A DNA stretch of 64,000 nt from CAWCDJ01 sp963836015 (GTDB lineage Bacteria > Acidobacteriota > Terriglobia > Bryobacterales > Bryobacteraceae), in NCBI GenBank assembly GCA_963836015.1, contig CAWIIF010000015.1, forward strand, positions 62,001 to 126,000, given 5' to 3'. Position 1 is the stretch's first letter; every line of letters starts with the position of its first letter. This document shows positions 24,608 to 32,120 of the stretch, in pieces. The position numbers and the translations under genes are program-made. The notes beneath the pieces were generated by a model. It was not told the DNA's origin, made no database searches, and worked only from the letters and a program-made list of their open reading frames with translations.

Positions 24608-25010
24608 GCAACCTCCGCACGGCCGACAGCAGCATCTCCCCGGTGAAGGGCTTTTGCAGGAACAGGACCCGCCCGGGAGCGGCGGCATCGAGCGCGCTCA
24701 TATCCACAGGATAACCGCTGATCGTGATGACGGACATCGACGGGCCGGTTTGGAGCGCGCGAAGGGCGAGATCCTCCATGCTGACGCCCTGCATGCTGGC
24801 GTCCAGGACCACGAGACGCAAGCGCGGAGGCGGAGTTTCGAGAGCGGCCCACGCTTTGGCGGTGCTGCTCAGCGTGGAGACGGAATGACCCAGGCGCCCC
24901 AGATAGGCGCTCATCATGCGAAGCAGAACCGGCTCGTCATCGACGATTAGGATATGTCCGGCAGAAGGTCCCCTATCCGGGCGGTTTATGATCGGGCTAT
25001 GAAGTTCCAT
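24582..25010 (-). CDS. Receiver-only (CheY-like) response regulator
   Basis: A 142-residue single receiver domain: acidic pocket in ILIVDDEPVLL, phospho-acceptor Asp in LRLVVLDASM, Ser/Thr switch in SVITISGY, and Lys in FLQKPF. There is no output domain. The ATG at 25010 is the only start that keeps the first strand, and it overlaps the start of the divergent yjbQ-like gene by 12 bases. The 3' end overlaps the small basic gene. No histidine kinase is adjacent. Confidence 0.8.
   Translation of the reverse strand: MELHSPIINRPDRGPSAGHILIVDDEPVLLRMMSAYLGRLGHSVSTLSSTAKAWAALETPPPRLRLVVLDASMQGVSMEDLALRALQTGPSMSVITISGYPVDMSALDAAAPGRVLFLQKPFTGEMLLSAVRRLLASQEEAV
24987..24992 (+). promoter_or_regulatory. 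-10-like hexamer of the yjbQ-like gene
   Basis: TATGAT ends six bases before the ATG at 24999. It lies within the first codons of the divergent receiver gene, so the promoter of one gene would be inside the other. Confidence 0.4.
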
Positions 25011-25412
25011 ACGGAATATCTCACATTCCAGACAAAGAAGCACAGGGAGTTTATCAACATTACGCCGGAGGTGGAAGCGGCCCTGCGCAAGAGCGGGATC
25101 GCGGAAGGGATGATTCTGGTCTCGGCCATGCACATCACCGCCGGCGTATGGGTAAACGACGCGGAGGACGGCCTGCTGGCGGATATCGACGAGTGGCTGG
25201 AAAAGCTGGCGCCGTTCCGCGAAGACTACCGGCACCACGGCACCGGTGAGACCAACGGCGATTCGCACCTGAAGAGCCTCCTGGTGCACCACGAAGTGAT
25301 CGTGCCGGTGACCCGGGGGAAGCTGGACTTCGGGCCGTGGCAGCAGGTGTATTACGCCGAGTTCGACGGACAGCGCAGGAAACGCGTCATCATCAAAGTA
25401 ATGGGCGAGTAA
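24999..25412 (+). CDS. YjbQ family protein (UPF0047)
   Basis: A 137-residue protein with all the family blocks: MHITAGVWVNDAEDGLLADI, HHGTGETNGDSHLKSLLVHHEVIVPV and LDFGPWQQVYYAEFDG. The conserved His, Glu and Asp residues line a small metal- or phosphate-binding pocket in this family; a thiamine-phosphate-synthase-like side activity has been reported for some members. The cellular role remains unclear. The ATG at 24999 has no good ribosome binding site but is six bases after a TATGAT. Confidence 0.88.
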   Translation: MKFHTEYLTFQTKKHREFINITPEVEAALRKSGIAEGMILVSAMHITAGVWVNDAEDGLLADIDEWLEKLAPFREDYRHHGTGETNGDSHLKSLLVHHEVIVPVTRGKLDFGPWQQVYYAEFDGQRRKRVIIKVMGE

Positions 25413-25459
25413 GCTTGAAAGGGAACCGCGGGCGGCGGCATTTCCATTCCGGAGAGACT

Positions 25460-27455
25460 ATGAAACGCACGATCGTTTGTCTGATTCTGGGCGCGGCTGC
25501 CATCCCCGCCGCGGAGCTGCCGGTCCGGCAGGTGGTGCTATACAAGCACGGCGTGGGGTACTTCGAGCGCTCCGGGCGCCTGGGGGCCGGCGAATCGGCG
25601 CGGCTCGATTTTACGGCCGCCGAGATGAACGATGTCTTGAAATCGCTCACAGTGGAAGAGAAGGGCGGCGGGAAAATCTCGGGACTGCGGTACGATTCGC
25701 AGGACCCGCTGAGCCACAGCCTGGAGCAGTTTCCATTTCGCATCGGGAACGCACAGTCGCTTGCCGCCATGCTCGATCAGCTCAAGGGCGCGCGCATCGA
25801 GCTGCAGTTCGGCAACACGGCCACGGCCGGCGCGATCGTGAGCGGCAGGCTGGCCCCGGCGAGCGACAAGCAGCCGGAGCGCGAGCAGATCACGCTGATG
25901 CTGGATGGCGGCGAGCTGCGAACGCTCGACCTGAGCGCGGCCACCGGGATCCACTTCAGCGATCCGCAGCTGCAGCAGCAGTTTCGCGACTACCTGGCGG
26001 CGCTGGCGGCGGCGCGGTCGAAGGACAAGCGCAGCGTGTACATCGACTCCACCGATACCGGGGCGCGCGAGGTGGCGGCCAGCTACACGATTCCGGCGGC
26101 AGTCTGGAAATCGAGCTACCGGCTGATCTTCGGCGCGGCCGGGAAGCCGGTGCTCGAGGGCTGGGCGATTGTCGACAACACCACGGGCGACGACTGGAAG
26201 AACGTGCAATTGTCGCTGGTCTCGGGGCGTCCGATTTCGTTCATCAGCCAGCTCTACCCACCGAAATACGTGCAGCGGCCCACGGCCGAGCTGCCGGACG
26301 ACAACGCCGCGCGGCCGGTGCTGCACGAAGGCGGGTTCGCCATGGCGGGCGTGGCGGGCGGTGCGCTGGGACAGATTGCGGCGGCGGCCCCGGCGCCTCC
26401 CGCTGCCAGCAGGCCAATGTTCAGAACGATGGATGTCAGCGGCTCAGGCCGCGGAGGTGGCGCCCAGCACCATCGTTTCGGAGGCTTCCGCGCGCGAGCT
26501 GGGCGAGCTTTTCGAGTACCGCATCGCTCAGCCGGTGACGATCCAGAAAGGCCAGTCGGCCATGCTGCCCTTCCTGCAGCAGCCGGTGGACGGGCGCAAG
26601 CTGCTGATCTACTCGGACCACAGCTCGCAGCACCCGACCAACGCGGCCGAACTCACCAACAACAGCGGCAAGACGCTCGACGGCGGGCCGATCACGGTCT
26701 ATGACGGCGGCGCCTACGGCGGCGAGGCGCTGATGGAGACGCTGAAGGCCGGTGACAAGCGGCTGATCAGCTACGCGGTGGACCTGGGCACTCGCATCAC
26801 CGAAGCCTTCGGCAGCAAAGCAGCCGTGGTGCGGGAAATCCACGCGAAGCGAGGCATCCTCACCACCAAGACAGCCGCGGAAGAGACCCGCACCTACACC
26901 ATTAAGAACGTGGACCAGAAGCCGAAGACCCTGATTCTGGAACATCCGCTGCGCCAGGGGTACACGCTGCTCAATCAGAAGCCGTCGGAGAAAACGCCCG
27001 ACGCCTACCGGTTCGAGCTTTCGCTGGGGCCGGGGGCGACCCAGGAGTTCGCGGTCAACGAGGAGCGGATTTACGAGCAGAGCTACGCGGTGATCAGCCT
27101 GACGCCGGATGTGCTGCTGAGCTACGTTCAGAATGGCAGCCTCTCGGCCGCCGGTAAGCGGCAGCTGCAGCAGATCGCGGACCAGAAGTCGGCAGTCGCG
27201 GCGAACGACCGGGCGATCCAGGCCGCGGAGGCGCAGATTCGCGATTTGACGGCCGATGAGGACCGAATCCGGCGGAACATCGGCAGCCTGAACAACGTGA
27301 GTGGACAGCAGCAGCAAGTACAGACCTACGCGCGGCAGCTCGACCAGCACGAGCAGCAACTGGCCGCTGCGCGCGACAGGCAGGCGGAGCTGCAGAAGAA
27401 GAAGACGGCGCTCGAGGGCGAGTTGAACCGGATGATCGAGGGGCTGACGTTCTAG
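25460..27455 (+). pseudogene. DUF4139 domain protein, secreted, with one frameshift
   Basis: The N-terminal half has a signal peptide (MKRTIVCLILGAAAIPA) and VVLYKHGVGYFERSG, typical of DUF4139 proteins. The C-terminal half carries FEYRIAQPVTIQKGQSAMLPFL, VYDGGAYGGEALMETL and a final coiled coil (DRQAELQKKKTALEGELNRM). The two halves are in different frames; the switch falls at about 26440-26442 in a Gly/Ala-rich linker and fits one extra base. Corrected length is about 664 residues. The reading halves look well conserved on both sides, so a sequence error is as likely as a real mutation. AGAGACT precedes the ATG. Confidence 0.72.
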
Positions 27456-27490
27456 CAGGATCCTGAAAAGCACCCGAAATCAGTTAGCCG

Positions 27491-27556
27491 CCGATTAACG
27501 CCGATCAACGCCGATAGAAAACAGTGGGCTTATCCGCGTTGATTTGCGTTTATCGG
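27491..27556. repeat. 66-bp hairpin (imperfect 26-bp inverted repeat)
   Basis: Arms 27491-27516 and 27531-27556 are complementary at 22 of 26 positions plus one G-T pair, around a 14-base loop. Each arm is built of AACGCCGAT-like units (AACGCCGATCAACGCCGAT on the left). It starts 36 bases after the DUF4139 stop, so it may act as a terminator or be a dispersed intergenic repeat. The intron remnant begins at the very next base. Confidence 0.75.
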
Positions 27557-28074
27557 GTGCGCCAGGCCAAGCCCGGTTGATCTTGTGGGATGAAAGGAGT
27601 CCACCATGTAGTTGCTCATTCGACGTGTAGCCAACCGAGCGTAGAACGGAGCAATTCGTTTGACGAAGCCTCGAAAGGCGAACCTGCGCGCCGCAGCGCA
27701 AGCAAACTCAATTCGGCCTCGTTACGCGACGGAAGTGGACAGTCCGCCCGATTTGGATGAAGCCTGAAACCGGCGAGGAAGTAATGGGTAAACGCAATCG
27801 CCGGACTTCCCGGGGTGAGAGGAGGCAGCGCGCAGGGACAGATCAGCCGAGGAACCTGGGAGACCCGGTCTCGGAGCGGCGAGGAAAAGACGCGGCAACC
27901 GCCAACAGGAATAAATAACTGCAAGCGGCAGAGGCTGGGAGTCGGAGAGGCCCATAGTAGCTGGGAAGCGGAGTAATGTCCGTGAGACAGAAGCTGCATC
28001 AGAAGGCGAAGCAGGAACCGAAGTTCCGGTTTTATGTGCTGTATGACCGGATCTATCGGCGGGACACACTTTCG
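27557..28074 (+). mobile_element. Group II intron, 3'-truncated remnant
   Basis: The element opens with GTGCG at 27557-27561, the consensus 5' end of group II introns. About 420 bases of structured, purine-rich non-coding sequence follow, containing GGAACCTGGGAGACC and CATAGTAGCTGGGAAGCGG segments familiar from domain I and the region before the intron's reverse transcriptase. The reverse transcriptase begins at 27976 and loses homology after about 33 codons. Domains V and VI and the rest of the protein are absent, so it cannot splice. The region 27457-28153 holds no other gene that I can support. Confidence 0.75.
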
Positions 28075-28152
28075 ACGAGGGGCGGGGCGCCTTCTTGGGG
28101 CCCCTCCTACTCTACCGGCCCATCTGCCTTTTTCGGCAGCCGCCTAGTCTAG
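27976..28152 (+). pseudogene. N-terminal fragment of a group II intron reverse transcriptase
   Basis: Translation from the ATG at 27976 reads MSVRQKLHQKAKQEPKFRFY then VLYDRIYRRDTL, the standard start of intron-encoded reverse transcriptases (K-A-K-x-EP-K-F-R-F-Y-x-LYD). After about 28074 the frame continues for some 25 residues of unrelated sequence to a stop at 28150-28152. The catalytic YADD domain and maturase are missing. Confidence 0.75.
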
Positions 28153-28153
28153 G

Positions 28154-29977
28154 CTAGTGGTGCAGCATCAGAAATAACACAAGGCCCACGGCCGCCACGG
28201 CAAGCGCGCAGATCAAAACGATCAGCATCGTATTGCTGATGGGGCCCTTGGGCACCTGGACCCCTTGTACCTTCGGAACTTGCGGTGTTGCCGGCATCGG
28301 CGGGCGCGGCGGCAGATGCGGAGCCGGCGGCGCGCTGTACGACGGCATTCCTTGAACGTGGGGGATCTGCGGGGCCTGGGGCATGCCGGGCATCGCCATT
28401 CCGGCGGGAGTCCCCGGGGGAGGCGCGCCGGGCCCCGCGCCGGGCATCCCGGGCGGCCGCGAGATCATCCGCGTATACTCGCTCGGGCCCTGCATGCCTT
28501 CCACGTTGGAAGGCGCCGGCGTAGCGAAGACATTGGTCGCCCCGGCGGAGGGTCCGCGGGGCCCGGGCGGAGCGGCCGATGGCGACGAGAACATCTGCGT
28601 GTACCCTCCGCTTTGCTCGGGCTGTCCCTGCGGAGGCGGGGGGGCCTGCTTCCGATGGTCGAAGAACTGGCTGAACTCGCCTCCCGCCGTAGGCTCCTGC
28701 GGAGTGGACGGCGCGGCCGGCGGACTCTGGAACATCTGCGTGAACGCCCCCTGTTGCGGTGGACTCGGGGGCGGCGGGGGCCAGTCGGCCTGGCCCGGTT
28801 CGGGCGGAAGCGGAGAGGAGAACATCCGCGTGAACTCGCCCGGACCGGCGGCTCTCGAAGGCTGGGAGGGCGCAGCCGGAGGCGGCGGCAAGGGTACGGC
28901 CGGCCGCGTCTGAACGGGCGGCGCCGGTGGCGCGGGCGCCTGGAACATCCGCGTGAACTCGCCGGGGGGCGTGCCTGCCGGAGGCGGCTCGGGTGCCGGC
29001 GGAGATGCCTGGAACATTCTCGTGAACTCGCCCGCAGGGGCTGCCGGCGGTGGTTCGGGCTGCGCAGTCGCTGGCGGCGGAACCGTCTGGAACGTCCGGG
29101 TGAACTCGCTGGGAGAGGTGCGGGGCGGAGGCACTACCGCCGCCGGCATTTCCACTGTCGGCGCCTCATCGGGCGACTGGCGGACTGGGGCCGGTGGGTG
29201 TGGCGGGGCCGCGGCCTGTACCGGGGCCGGAGGCGGGGCTGGGGGATTCGACGCCATGAACATCCGCGTGAACTCGCCGGGAGCCGCTGGAGGAGCCTGG
29301 GCGGGCGGCGGTGGAGCGACTGGTGCGGCCGGGGCCGGCACGGGGGGCGCTGTCTGCTGAAACATCCGCGTGAACTCGCCGGCAGGGGCAGCAGCCGGTG
29401 GCGGCTCCGGAGGCGGAGGCGGTACCTGTGCAACTGGCATGGGCGGTGGAGGCTCCGGCGGCGCTGAAGCCTGAAACATACGCGTGAACTCGCCGGCAGG
29501 GGCAGCAGCCGGCGGCGGGGCGGATCTCGGGCCGGAGCCTGTTTGGAACAGGGTGAGGAAATCATCGCCGCCGGCCGGGGGCGGAAGCGGTTCTACCGGG
29601 GGAGGCGGAGGCGGCGCCGGAGGGTGCTCGCCGGCCGTGAAATCCGGGACTTTCCACATCCCTACCCGCGTGAACTTTTGGGGACCCGCGCTCGCATGGG
29701 GCTCCTGGTCCTTGATCCACGCTGCCAGGTGCTGGTAGGGCGGCGCCGCGGTCACCACGAAGGGCGTACCTTCGTACTCCCCCACCTCCACCAGGTTGGC
29801 CTGCGCCGCCGGGGGAATCGCCCGCAACCGGGCCAGCAGCGCCTCGTTTTCGGGGGTCCGGCCTCCGCGCAGAAAGTGAACCGTCACTTCGCGTCCGGAC
29901 GCCGTCCGGGCGCGAAAACTCTCGGTCACGCCTCCCGGGATTTCGTCGATCAGATCGTACCGCTGCGAACCAGCCAT
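28154..29977 (-). CDS. Tail-anchored proline-rich protein with repeated EFTRMF motifs and a degenerate kinase-like N terminus
   Basis: A 607-residue protein in three parts. Residues 1-90 (RYDLIDEIPGGVTESFRART, then GREVTVHFL, then VEVGEYEGTPFVVTAAP) resemble the N-lobe of a Ser/Thr kinase, but the VAVK lysine is His (VTVHFL), the Gly loop is poor and no C-lobe follows. Residues 110-570 are Pro/Ala-rich and carry about twelve copies of a (G/S)EFTRMF-like motif at irregular 25-45 residue spacing; six are exactly GEFTRMF. The last 25 residues are one transmembrane helix ending in HH, a tail anchor, so the bulk is probably cytoplasmic. It is divergent from tssK and may belong to that system. No described family is recognised. 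Confidence 0.75.
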   Translation of the reverse strand: MAGSQRYDLIDEIPGGVTESFRARTASGREVTVHFLRGGRTPENEALLARLRAIPPAAQANLVEVGEYEGTPFVVTAAPPYQHLAAWIKDQEPHASAGPQKFTRVGMWKVPDFTAGEHPPAPPPPPPVEPLPPPAGGDDFLTLFQTGSGPRSAPPPAAAPAGEFTRMFQASAPPEPPPPMPVAQVPPPPPEPPPAAAPAGEFTRMFQQTAPPVPAPAAPVAPPPPAQAPPAAPGEFTRMFMASNPPAPPPAPVQAAAPPHPPAPVRQSPDEAPTVEMPAAVVPPPRTSPSEFTRTFQTVPPPATAQPEPPPAAPAGEFTRMFQASPPAPEPPPAGTPPGEFTRMFQAPAPPAPPVQTRPAVPLPPPPAAPSQPSRAAGPGEFTRMFSSPLPPEPGQADWPPPPPSPPQQGAFTQMFQSPPAAPSTPQEPTAGGEFSQFFDHRKQAPPPPQGQPEQSGGYTQMFSSPSAAPPGPRGPSAGATNVFATPAPSNVEGMQGPSEYTRMISRPPGMPGAGPGAPPPGTPAGMAMPGMPQAPQIPHVQGMPSYSAPPAPHLPPRPPMPATPQVPKVQGVQVPKGPISNTMLIVLICALAVAAVGLVLFLMLHH

Positions 29978-30067
29978 AGGTTACCCCGCCTGTCTGTCAC
30001 ATAGTACCGCGACCGGCCAGATATCAGCCTAATCCTCCCGCCTATGCTACAGTATGCCCACGGGACT

Positions 30068-31405
30068 ATGAAGCTGCTTTCGCGCGTCGTCTGGTCGGAA
30101 GGCATGCACCTGGGGCCCCACCATTTCCAGGTGCAGAATCGCTATTTCGAAGATTCCATCCAGTTTGCGACGTCCTCTCTTTGGTTTGCCTCGTATGGAT
30201 TGACGGGCCTCGATCTGGATGCCGAAGCGCTTCAGAATGGTACCGTCTCGCTGCTTCACGCGCGCGGGGTCTTTCGCGACGGGCTGGCCTTCAACATGCC
30301 CGAGAGCGACGCGCTGCCCGCGCCGCGCGCTGTCGCCGACCTGTTTCCCCCCACCCGCGACGGAGTGACCGTGATGCTCGGAATTCCGCCGCGCAAGCCC
30401 AACGGGTTCAATTGCGCCCTGGAAAACGGCATCGATGCCCGCTATGTCGCCGAGTCGCGCACGCTGCATGACGAAAACACCGGCGGCGATGAAAAGCCGG
30501 TGCGGCTCGGACGGAAGAACCTAAGATTGCTGCTCGATACCGAGCCGGCCGGCGACCTGCTCACCCTGCCGCTCGCGCGGGTGGTGCGCGACGGGGCCGG
30601 GCATTTCACCTACGACCCGACCTTCGTGCCGCCGGTGCTGCGCATCTCCGCCAGCCAGCGCCTGATGACGCTGGTGCAGAGGCTGATCGAAATCCTGGAC
30701 GAGAAGAGCGCCACCATCAGCCGCGGAGCCGGCGCCGCCCGGGCGGAATTCGCCACCCGCGAGATCGCCAATTTCTGGCTGCTGCACGCCGTCAATTCGG
30801 CGCTGCCCATGCTGCGCCACCAGTTGGTGGCCAAGCGCGGCCATCCCGAGGACCTGTTCGTCGAGCTGTCGCGCCTGGCCGGCGCGCTGTGCACGTTTGC
30901 TCTCGATTCGCACCCGCGCGACCTGCCACTCTACGACCACGAGAGCCTGAGCGAGGGTTTCGACAAGCTCGACCGGCATATCCGCGCGCACCTGGAGACC
31001 ATCGTCCCCACCAACTGCGTGACCATCGCGCTCGAGCCCGCGGGCGATTACTTCTACGAGGGCGAGATTACCGACGCGCGGGTTCTCGGCCGTTCCCGCT
31101 GGGTGTTCGGCATCCGCTCCGAGATCGGCGAGGCCGATCTCATGGTCCGCACTCCGCAACTGATCAAGATCTGCACCCCGCCCTTCGTGCGCGAGCTGGT
31201 GAAGCGCGCGCTGCCCGGCATGGGGCTGACCCATCTTCCGGTTCCTCCGCAGGCCATTCCCACGCGCGCCGAAGCCCAGTATTTCGGAATCAGCCGGAGC
31301 GGCCCGTGCTGGGACCACATGGTGAAAACGCGCCGCGTCGGCGTGTATGTTCCGGGTGAGTTTCCCAACCCCGAAGTGGAAATTCTGGTTGTGCTGGAAA
31401 GCTGA
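30068..31405 (+). CDS. tssK: Type VI secretion system baseplate protein TssK
   Basis: TssK links the T6SS baseplate to the membrane complex through TssL and TssM. The 445-residue protein begins MKLLSRVVWSEGMHLGPHHFQVQNRYFE, the classic TssK N terminus, and ends with LPVPPQAIPTRAEAQYFGISRSGPCWD and VGVYVPGEFPNPEVEILVVL, also typical. The ATG at 30068 is preferred because it starts the conserved block; an ATG at 30044 adds eight residues. It is the first gene of a tssK-tssL-tssM-kinase operon. Confidence 0.93.
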   Translation: MKLLSRVVWSEGMHLGPHHFQVQNRYFEDSIQFATSSLWFASYGLTGLDLDAEALQNGTVSLLHARGVFRDGLAFNMPESDALPAPRAVADLFPPTRDGVTVMLGIPPRKPNGFNCALENGIDARYVAESRTLHDENTGGDEKPVRLGRKNLRLLLDTEPAGDLLTLPLARVVRDGAGHFTYDPTFVPPVLRISASQRLMTLVQRLIEILDEKSATISRGAGAARAEFATREIANFWLLHAVNSALPMLRHQLVAKRGHPEDLFVELSRLAGALCTFALDSHPRDLPLYDHESLSEGFDKLDRHIRAHLETIVPTNCVTIALEPAGDYFYEGEITDARVLGRSRWVFGIRSEIGEADLMVRTPQLIKICTPPFVRELVKRALPGMGLTHLPVPPQAIPTRAEAQYFGISRSGPCWDHMVKTRRVGVYVPGEFPNPEVEILVVLES

Positions 31406-31407
31406 TC

Positions 31408-32112
31408 ATGTCTCCTCAAGCTACGCTGCGACGGGCCGACAACCTGGCCCTCATTTATCAGGAAGTGCTCACCGCGATCGAGAGGCTGCGCGGCAGCCGC
31501 CAGGGCGTAACCGACGCCCAGGCATTTCGCCACCACACCCGCGAGGCCCTGAAAACCGCCGCCAACCAGGCGCTGGCCGCCGGATACCCCGCCGACTACG
31601 TAAAGTTCGCGACTTTCGTGGCCGTGGCCTTTATCGATGAATCGGTGCTGAACTCCAAGAATCCGATCTTCGGCGAATGGCAGGGCAAGCCGCTGCAGGA
31701 AGAGCTCTTCGGCACCCACATCGCGGGCGAAGTGGTGTTCCAGAATCTCGACCAGTTGATGACCGCGAGCGATTCGCAAGACCTGGCCGACCTGCTCGAA
31801 GTTCACCATCTGTGCCTGCTGCTCGGATTCTGCGGGCGCTACAGCGTGGGCAACCGCGGCGAGCTGGCGCACCGCATCAACCAGGTGGCCGATAAGATCC
31901 GCCGCATCCGCGGCCGCGTCGGGCCGCTTTCCCCGGCCTGGGCCCTGCCCCAGGAGACGGCGCGCACCGCCAGGGACCCCTGGGTGCGCCGGCTGGGAAT
32001 CCTCGCTATCGCGGCGGCGGTCCTCATGGTGATTCTGTTTGTGGGATACAAGGTAAGCCTGAATTCCGGCGTGTCCGAGGTGCGGGCCGTCGGCGGGCAG
32101 TTGAAGGGTTAG
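31408..32112 (+). CDS. tssL: Type VI secretion system protein TssL (DotU/IcmH family)
   Basis: Inner-membrane T6SS component. The 234-residue protein has the cytoplasmic DotU domain (KFATFVAVAFIDESVLNSKNPIFGEWQGKPLQEELFGTHIAGEVVFQNLDQLM, and LEVHHLCLLLGFCGRY) and one C-terminal helix (LGILAIAAAVLMVILFVGYKV). There is no peptidoglycan-binding OmpA domain. The gene starts two bases after tssK and ends eight bases before tssM. Confidence 0.93.
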   Translation: MSPQATLRRADNLALIYQEVLTAIERLRGSRQGVTDAQAFRHHTREALKTAANQALAAGYPADYVKFATFVAVAFIDESVLNSKNPIFGEWQGKPLQEELFGTHIAGEVVFQNLDQLMTASDSQDLADLLEVHHLCLLLGFCGRYSVGNRGELAHRINQVADKIRRIRGRVGPLSPAWALPQETARTARDPWVRRLGILAIAAAVLMVILFVGYKVSLNSGVSEVRAVGGQLKG

Positions 32113-32120
32113 GTGCGCCG

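Noticed and set aside
27616..28069. Two minus-strand frames of 115-127 codons
   Set aside because: They lie wholly antisense to the group II intron RNA and are the kind of spurious proteins often annotated there.
28076..28153. GC-rich hairpin GGGGCGCC-TTCTT-GGGGCCCC as a terminator
   Set aside because: Only a partial stem with a mismatch and no T-tract on either strand.
30044..30067. Earlier ATG for tssK
   Set aside because: Adds eight residues before the conserved MKLLSRVVWSEGMHLGPHHFQ start and has no ribosome binding site.
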